This document shows positions 6,226-10,707 of a DNA stretch of 10,707 nt, piece after piece. The DNA is from Collinsella sp. (GTDB taxonomy: Bacteria; Actinomycetota; Coriobacteriia; Coriobacteriales; Coriobacteriaceae): positions 1-10,707 of the forward strand of contig JAIJJM010000039.1 in NCBI GenBank assembly GCA_022728415.1, written 5' to 3'. A model generated the notes under the pieces. The model did not search any database and was not told the DNA's origin. It saw only the letters and a program-made list of their open reading frames with translations. Position 1 is the stretch's first letter. Every line of letters starts with the position of its first letter. Made by a program: the position numbers and the translations under genes.

Positions 6226-7923
6226 ATGCAACTGCAACATGGAAAAAATACTACACAACAATATATATTTGGCGACTTTGTATTAAAAAACAATGGAATA
6301 TTATTATTCAAAAACAAAGAATATCATATTCCACCGAAAGAACTTGGCGTTATCATTCTATTACTTAATGCTGACGGTGAAATTGTTAGCAAAGAAGAGA
6401 TTATCGATAAGGTCTGGAGCGCGAGTGTTGCCAGTGATGAATCTCTAACACGATGTATTTATGCATTGCGCAAACTTTTGCATGAGAATAAACAGTGTAA
6501 GTATATCGAAACGGTCTATGGTCGTGGATACCGTTTTACTGTACCTATTGTGATTGTGACCGATAATGAACCGGTAAAGTCGACCACCACTCTTGCCGTT
6601 TTTCCCTTTCGTACCGAAGGTTCGATCAATGTTCTAAAACTCCATTACGAACTTGTCCAGGGCCTTTCAAAATATGCTTTTTGTGGTTTAGATATTTTAC
6701 CCGCTTCGGTAACAAATGAGGCCAGTGATTTCTCCACTATCCATCAGTTTATCAATAAAACAGGTCCAGAATATTATATTATGGGTCAGGTCGTTCACTA
6801 TGGTAAAAACTGGCGTTTATTTATTGAGTTAATTCATGCCAGAACACATAAATTGATTGATCATCAAAGCATTGATTTCAATCCCGATAATCCTCTTTCC
6901 GTATTATTATCACAAGTAATTAATATTCTTATTGAAAAAATACCCAACATTAATTTTAAATCTATTAATACACAACAAATGCCATCTCTGGATTCTGCTG
7001 TTATGTATATGAATGGCAGAATGGAAATGTACCGTTATACACCAGAGAGTTTGAAACGAGCATTAGTAATATTTAGAGATTGTGTAAGTACGCAACCGCA
7101 AAATACCTTGCCCTACTGTTGCCTGGCGGAATGCCATATATCATTAGCCCTCCTTGGACTCAGTGAACAAAAACAAGCAATAACTACGGCAGTAACCTCC
7201 ATTGAAAAGGCTCTTGAAATTAACCCTTCAAATTCTCAGGCATTGGGTTTACTGGGTTTAATCAGTGGGCTAAAAGATGAACATTCAGTGTCTAATGTGC
7301 TATTTAAGCAAGCACATTTACTCAAACCTAATTCGCCAGACGTTTATTATTATCAGTCTCTGCTATGTTTTTTGAACGGTGACCTTGCAAGAGCATTTAA
7401 TCTAATAGAAAAAAGCATTGCTCTTGAACCCAATAAAATGGGTATAAGCATTCTTAAATTAATTATACTTTATTACACATCCCCCCTCGATAACGCGATA
7501 TCTTTTGCATTAAATCTTAACAGTCAAAACACCTGTAACAATCCAATTATTACCTCTATTCTGGCTATGTTCATGGCACTGAAAGGACATAATGATAAAG
7601 CCAAAAGTTTATTGCTTAAACTTGAGCCTGAACATGGTCTTGATTACACCTGTGTTAACTCGCTTTATACGAAGTTTCTGATCTATGGCGCATCTATAAA
7701 AAATGACATTATGAAGTTACTGGCAAATATTAGCACCAACAAAATCAATGGTGTTATTTTGCCGTTAATTTACACTGTGTATGGTAAAAAAGAATATGAA
7801 AAGCGCTGGCAACAATTAATTAAAGAGAATGATTTATGGTCAAATGTTTTGCTTCATGACCCCCGTTTGCTCAGTGTGAAAAACGAATTTAATACTATTG
7901 GTGTGATGCGTACTTCTGCGTAA
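6226..7923 (+). CDS. eilA: EilA, HilA-like transcriptional activator (OmpR-type winged helix plus TPR)
   Basis: A 565-residue regulator, close to HilA (553). Residues 13-108 form an OmpR/PhoB-type winged-helix DNA-binding domain: PPKELGVIILLL (36-47), SKEEIIDKVW (55-64), recognition helix DESLTRCIYALRKLL (71-85) and wing YIETVYGRGYRF (93-104). There is no receiver domain; the DNA-binding domain is N-terminal, as in HilA and CadC. Residues ~115-220 (TLAVFPF..., YYIMGQVVHYGKNWRLFIEL, RTHKLIDHQSIDF) form the alpha/beta domain common in this class. TPR-like helices occupy about 290-405 (EKALEINPSN near 327, FKQAHLLKPNSPDVYYY near 359, LIEKSIALEPNK near 392). There is no membrane segment, so it should be cytoplasmic. 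The GGAAGGAG ribosome-binding site supports the start. In EAEC 042, EilA is reported to activate eip genes, ETT2 genes and air. It has its own leader after the eipD hairpin and is convergent with air. Confidence 0.93.
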   Translation: MQLQHGKNTTQQYIFGDFVLKNNGILLFKNKEYHIPPKELGVIILLLNADGEIVSKEEIIDKVWSASVASDESLTRCIYALRKLLHENKQCKYIETVYGRGYRFTVPIVIVTDNEPVKSTTTLAVFPFRTEGSINVLKLHYELVQGLSKYAFCGLDILPASVTNEASDFSTIHQFINKTGPEYYIMGQVVHYGKNWRLFIELIHARTHKLIDHQSIDFNPDNPLSVLLSQVINILIEKIPNINFKSINTQQMPSLDSAVMYMNGRMEMYRYTPESLKRALVIFRDCVSTQPQNTLPYCCLAECHISLALLGLSEQKQAITTAVTSIEKALEINPSNSQALGLLGLISGLKDEHSVSNVLFKQAHLLKPNSPDVYYYQSLLCFLNGDLARAFNLIEKSIALEPNKMGISILKLIILYYTSPLDNAISFALNLNSQNTCNNPIITSILAMFMALKGHNDKAKSLLLKLEPEHGLDYTCVNSLYTKFLIYGASIKNDIMKLLANISTNKINGVILPLIYTVYGKKEYEKRWQQLIKENDLWSNVLLHDPRLLSVKNEFNTIGVMRTSA

Positions 7924-7935
7924 TAACGAATATAA

Positions 7936-7959
7936 ATTGCCCTGCTGAAGCAGGGCAAT
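7936..7959. terminator. Hairpin between convergent eilA and air
   Basis: A perfect 10-bp stem, ATTGCCCTGC at 7936-7945 and GCAGGGCAAT at 7950-7959, with a TGAA loop. It lies 12 bp after the eilA stop and 15 bp after the air stop on the other strand. On the plus strand it is followed by CTAGTGATT, with no U tract. On the minus strand it is followed by TTATATTCG, moderately T-rich. It fits a bidirectional terminator or 3'-end stabiliser serving both genes. Confidence 0.7.
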
Positions 7960-7974
7960 CTAGTGATTACTTCG

Positions 7975-10707
7975 TTAATAATACTCTACGCACAAGCCAG
8001 AAGACTTTCCTGTCCCAAGCTCTGATATACCAGTTTCAGGATTAAATTTCTCGTGTACTCCCATGAGCTGAGTACTTGTCCAATAATCCGTACTGCTAAA
8101 AGCGTTCCCATACGTTTTTAAATTACCATATTCGCCCCACAACGTACCTACTTTTCGCGGTACTACCCCACCGCTTGGCCGCTGCGCTAATTCTAAAGAT
8201 GACGGCATTTGACCATAGCTACATGAAGTATTTATGATATCCCAGGTATTACTACTGCTAGCACCTAAACTAGTAAACCATTTTTTAATCTTGAATTTAA
8301 ATACAACATCATTCCCTTTACCATTCTTGGGTTTCCCAGTAATAGTAACTTCACTTCTTATCAGCACAGATAATGTTACTTCTCCATTACTATCAACATT
8401 AATTCCATAAATCCCAGCCGTCCAATTATAATCCGTATTTTTCATATTATGGGTTAGTAACAGCGTGAATTTTGCACCATCAAACCCTGTTTCTGGAAAA
8501 CCATCTGTCGCCCTGAATTTTACACCATTAACACTCAGCGACTCGACTTCCACAAAAGGAAGGATGTTATAGGATGGTTGCCCGTATATACGCCAACCTT
8601 TAATCTCCATAAATGAAGTTAAATTTTCTCCTTCTTGGTAGGCCATATATGTACGTTCATATATGCCATCACCCACATATCTCCATTTTTCCCCTTCTTT
8701 CTTTTCTACATTTTGTAAGTACACTGCATCATCCAGCAAATCCAGACCGTTATCCACCGGATTTCCAAAATCATCAACTAATAAAGCACTGACAGGTAAA
8801 TCCGCCCCTTCCACTACTAAAACTTCTCGTATACGAAGCTGTGAACCAAGCGGACTCACTTCACCTGGTTTGATAGTATAATTGTTTGAATAATTGGCAT
8901 CGCTCCAACCAGCCATCTTCAGTTGCGCATTCAAATTCGCTTCCGCAAAATGTGCCATATACTGTCTTTGATATTGCCCATTGCCGTTGTAAACCCAATT
9001 ATTGCCCTGGATAGGATCCGCATTCCTGACTTGTACGTTTTCCTCATTAAGCTGAACAACACCATCAGTAATAAAGTTACCCTGGGCATCTTTAAGAACA
9101 ACGGTCACCGTTATGCTATCCCCAGCGATATATATCGTTTTGTCCGCGACAATCGTTGATTGAGTTTTTGCCGCTGCACCTGGTTGTATTCCATATAATG
9201 AGGACTTAATCTCCGCTGCCCATGTTTTTAATTTCAGACTGGCAACCAGATTTTCCTCGGCACCCCATGCTGTCCAGACAATGGTATATTCACCATTATT
9301 CTGCTCGACCCACTGCATAGAATCGGGAGTTGCGCCGCCTACCGCGAAACTATCAATATAAGACTCGATGACTTCTGATGTCAGCCCGAAAGCAGGGTTA
9401 CCAAACTCATCCCGTAACGTTACTGTGACGGTTAATGGCTCCCCGGCGATATATGCCGATTTATCTGTCCTGATAGCAGAATTTGCCTGCACCGGAGCAC
9501 CGCTGTGGATGGAATAACTCTCTGATTGTTTACTGCTGCCCCACTCAGACAACTTCAGCGTCGCGTGGTGAGAGTCTCCCGCCATTTGCGCCGACCATGT
9601 AGCAGTATAAACACCGGCGTTTTCAGACCATCCTCCTGAACGTACGGCTCCTTCCACTATTACGTTATCACCAGACAGTAAGGACTCGCCCCCTTCAACC
9701 AGGTTACCGTGCGCGTCTTTCAGCGTCACGGCGACGGTTATGGTCTCGCCAGCGGTGTATGCGTTTTTATCCGTGGCGATAGTTGATGTGGCTTGCGCCG
9801 GAGAACCGGACTGTATGTCATAGCGATCTGACGTTACGCCATCACTCCACGACTGCAATTGCAGGTTGGCGTGCTGATTGGTACTGGCAATCGTCGCCAT
9901 TCGGGTTGTGGTATACACGCCACCTGATTCAACCCAGCTTCCCGTTTCTGACGGGTCGGTGCCAGCCACCGTCAGCACACCATTAGCGGCTAACTGTGAA
10001 GCTGCACCGGTTACCAGATTATCGAACGCATCCCGGAGCGTTACCGTGATGGTGATTGTCTCTCCAACCGTATAGTTCGACTTATTTGTTTCAACGGTTG
10101 AAGTGAGCTGCGATGCATCACCCGGTACAAAGGTGACGTTCTGGCTCTGGCTGCTGTTGTTGATGCTGGCGGTGACCACACTGGTTCCGGCGGTCTGGCT
10201 GGTGACAGAGATTTCCACCGTGCCATCCGGCTGAGTGGTCACCGTCGGGGCAGTCGTTGCGCCGTTGCCTGCCATCACGCTGACCGTCTGCCCGGCAAGC
10301 GCATTACCGTTAGCATCAGTGACCTTCACCTGCAGCGTATTCGCCGTCGCGCCGTCAGCCACTGAGCCGTCCTTAATGACCACCAGATCCGCGATCTGCG
10401 CCGTTCTGACATCGGCGATAAACGTCACATCCCGGCTCTGGCTGCTGCTGTTGATGCTGGCGGTGACCACACTGATTCCTGCCGTCTGGCTGGTGACACT
10501 GATCTCCACCGTCCCGTCTGGCCCTGTGATGACCGTCGGGGCAGTCGTTGCGCCGTTGCCTCCCAACACGCTCACCGTCTGCCCGGCAAGCGTATTACCG
10601 AACGCATCGGTCACCCTCGCCCGCAGCGTGTTCGCCGTCGAACCGTCCGCCTCTGAACCATCCTTAATGACCACCAGATCCGCGATCTGCGCCGTCCTGA
10701 CATCGGC
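7975..10707 (-). CDS. air: Air, intimin/invasin-type Ig-repeat adhesin (C-terminal part)
   Basis: The frame is open from the right edge (about 910 residues visible) to a TAA at 7977-7975, so the N-terminal signal and outer-membrane beta-barrel expected for this family lie outside the window. From the N-terminal side: two 97-residue Big-1-type Ig domains (10707-10126; TANTL..VTD..GN.LAGQTVSV..GNGATTAPTV), then five ~100-105-residue Ig-like domains resembling invasin domain 3 (about 10119-8560; Y.aGe.iTVtV.LkDa.GN and G.Yt...A..), then a C-terminal domain (about 8556-7978). That domain has two cysteines, at codons 8223-8221 and 7992-7990, 77 residues apart, and ends CVEYY, like the disulfide-closed C-type-lectin-like tip of intimin and invasin. 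It is expected on the cell surface. In EAEC 042, Air is linked to adherence and aggregation and depends on EilA. Position beside eilA and the Ig repeats support the symbol. Confidence 0.88.
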   Translation of the reverse strand, partial: ADVRTAQIADLVVIKDGSEADGSTANTLRARVTDAFGNTLAGQTVSVLGGNGATTAPTVITGPDGTVEISVTSQTAGISVVTASINSSSQSRDVTFIADVRTAQIADLVVIKDGSVADGATANTLQVKVTDANGNALAGQTVSVMAGNGATTAPTVTTQPDGTVEISVTSQTAGTSVVTASINNSSQSQNVTFVPGDASQLTSTVETNKSNYTVGETITITVTLRDAFDNLVTGAASQLAANGVLTVAGTDPSETGSWVESGGVYTTTRMATIASTNQHANLQLQSWSDGVTSDRYDIQSGSPAQATSTIATDKNAYTAGETITVAVTLKDAHGNLVEGGESLLSGDNVIVEGAVRSGGWSENAGVYTATWSAQMAGDSHHATLKLSEWGSSKQSESYSIHSGAPVQANSAIRTDKSAYIAGEPLTVTVTLRDEFGNPAFGLTSEVIESYIDSFAVGGATPDSMQWVEQNNGEYTIVWTAWGAEENLVASLKLKTWAAEIKSSLYGIQPGAAAKTQSTIVADKTIYIAGDSITVTVVLKDAQGNFITDGVVQLNEENVQVRNADPIQGNNWVYNGNGQYQRQYMAHFAEANLNAQLKMAGWSDANYSNNYTIKPGEVSPLGSQLRIREVLVVEGADLPVSALLVDDFGNPVDNGLDLLDDAVYLQNVEKKEGEKWRYVGDGIYERTYMAYQEGENLTSFMEIKGWRIYGQPSYNILPFVEVESLSVNGVKFRATDGFPETGFDGAKFTLLLTHNMKNTDYNWTAGIYGINVDSNGEVTLSVLIRSEVTITGKPKNGKGNDVVFKFKIKKWFTSLGASSSNTWDIINTSCSYGQMPSSLELAQRPSGGVVPRKVGTLWGEYGNLKTYGNAFSSTDYWTSTQLMGVHEKFNPETGISELGTGKSSGLCVEYY
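8560..10119 (-). repeat. Five diverged Ig-like (invasin D3-type) repeats in air
   Basis: These are protein-level repeats with DNA segments of about 303-318 bp: 9808-10119, 9502-9804, 9181-9498, 8866-9177 and 8560-8862. Most are bounded by a Gly linker (QSG, HSG, QPG, KPG). Each has T.k..Y..GE.iTV.V.L.D..GN near the start, G.Y...W/Y.A in the middle and a K/Q-L-x-x-W followed by Y.I near the end. Divergence increases toward the C-terminus; the last copy keeps only VEGADLPVSALLVDDFGNPV and GDGIYERTYMAY-like positions. Confidence 0.8.
10126..10707 (-). repeat. Two tandem 291-bp Big-1-type repeats in air
   Basis: Copy 1 (10417-10707) and copy 2 (10126-10416) have an exact 291-bp (97-codon) period and are visibly very similar at DNA level. 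For example, a stretch of more than 30 bases around 10369-10404 recurs around 10660-10695. Both encode domains beginning ADVRTAQIADLVVIKDGS. They are GC-rich compared with the rest of the island. The sequence runs off the edge inside the array, so the copy number is unknown. Confidence 0.9.

Noticed and set aside
10672..10674. GTG at 10674-10672 as the start of the adhesin
   Set aside because: The frame stays open to the right edge and the residues upstream (ADVRTAQIADL) match the start of the next repeat, so this codon is an internal Val.
10126..10707. CRISPR-like or non-coding tandem array at the right edge
   Set aside because: The 291-bp period is an exact multiple of three, stays in one open frame and encodes Ig-like domains; it is a coding repeat.

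Overview
The left edge identifies the host as Escherichia coli. A divergent pair reads as nlpA (minus strand, N-terminus only) and yicS, both recognisable E. coli backbone genes. In K-12 (from memory) these lie near tRNA-selC, and yicS is followed by nepI. Here yicS is followed by about 10 kb of foreign, mostly AT-rich DNA that carries type III secretion translocator genes. This matches the selC-region eip/eilA/air locus known from enteroaggregative E. coli 042 and related lineages. The locus is therefore not new as a whole. Phylogroup and pathotype cannot be read from this window.

Layout: 1-136 nlpA (minus, partial); 346-639 yicS (plus); 640-940 island junction and leader; 941-1438 eicA, a SicA/IpgC-type class II chaperone; 1448-1681 a probable broken small ORF; 1685-3466 eipB (SipB/IpaB-like major translocator); 3479-4630 eipC (SipC/IpaC-like minor translocator); 4674-6023 eipD (SipD/IpaD-like needle-tip protein); a hairpin at 6055-6077; 6226-7923 eilA (HilA-like winged-helix/TPR activator); a hairpin at 7936-7959; 7975 to the right edge air (minus), the C-terminal ~910 residues of an intimin/invasin-type Ig-repeat adhesin.

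How the genes fit together: eicA-eipB-eipC-eipD has the order and content of a SPI-1/Shigella-type translocon operon (chaperone, pore proteins, tip protein). No needle, export apparatus, ATPase or effector gene is present. If functional, the translocon must use apparatus encoded elsewhere; ETT2 is the obvious candidate in E. coli. EilA is the local activator, and in EAEC 042 it is reported to control eip genes, ETT2 genes and air.

The observations that the gene annotation does not explain are: a 20-bp element shared by the eicA and eilA leaders (18 of 20 positions identical); a small gene between eicA and eipB that looks broken by two compensating frameshifts and contains a canonical -1 slippery heptamer; an unusually cysteine-rich EipB; and a two-part Air repeat region whose GC-rich, near-identical 291-bp repeats contrast with its AT-rich, diverged 3' part.
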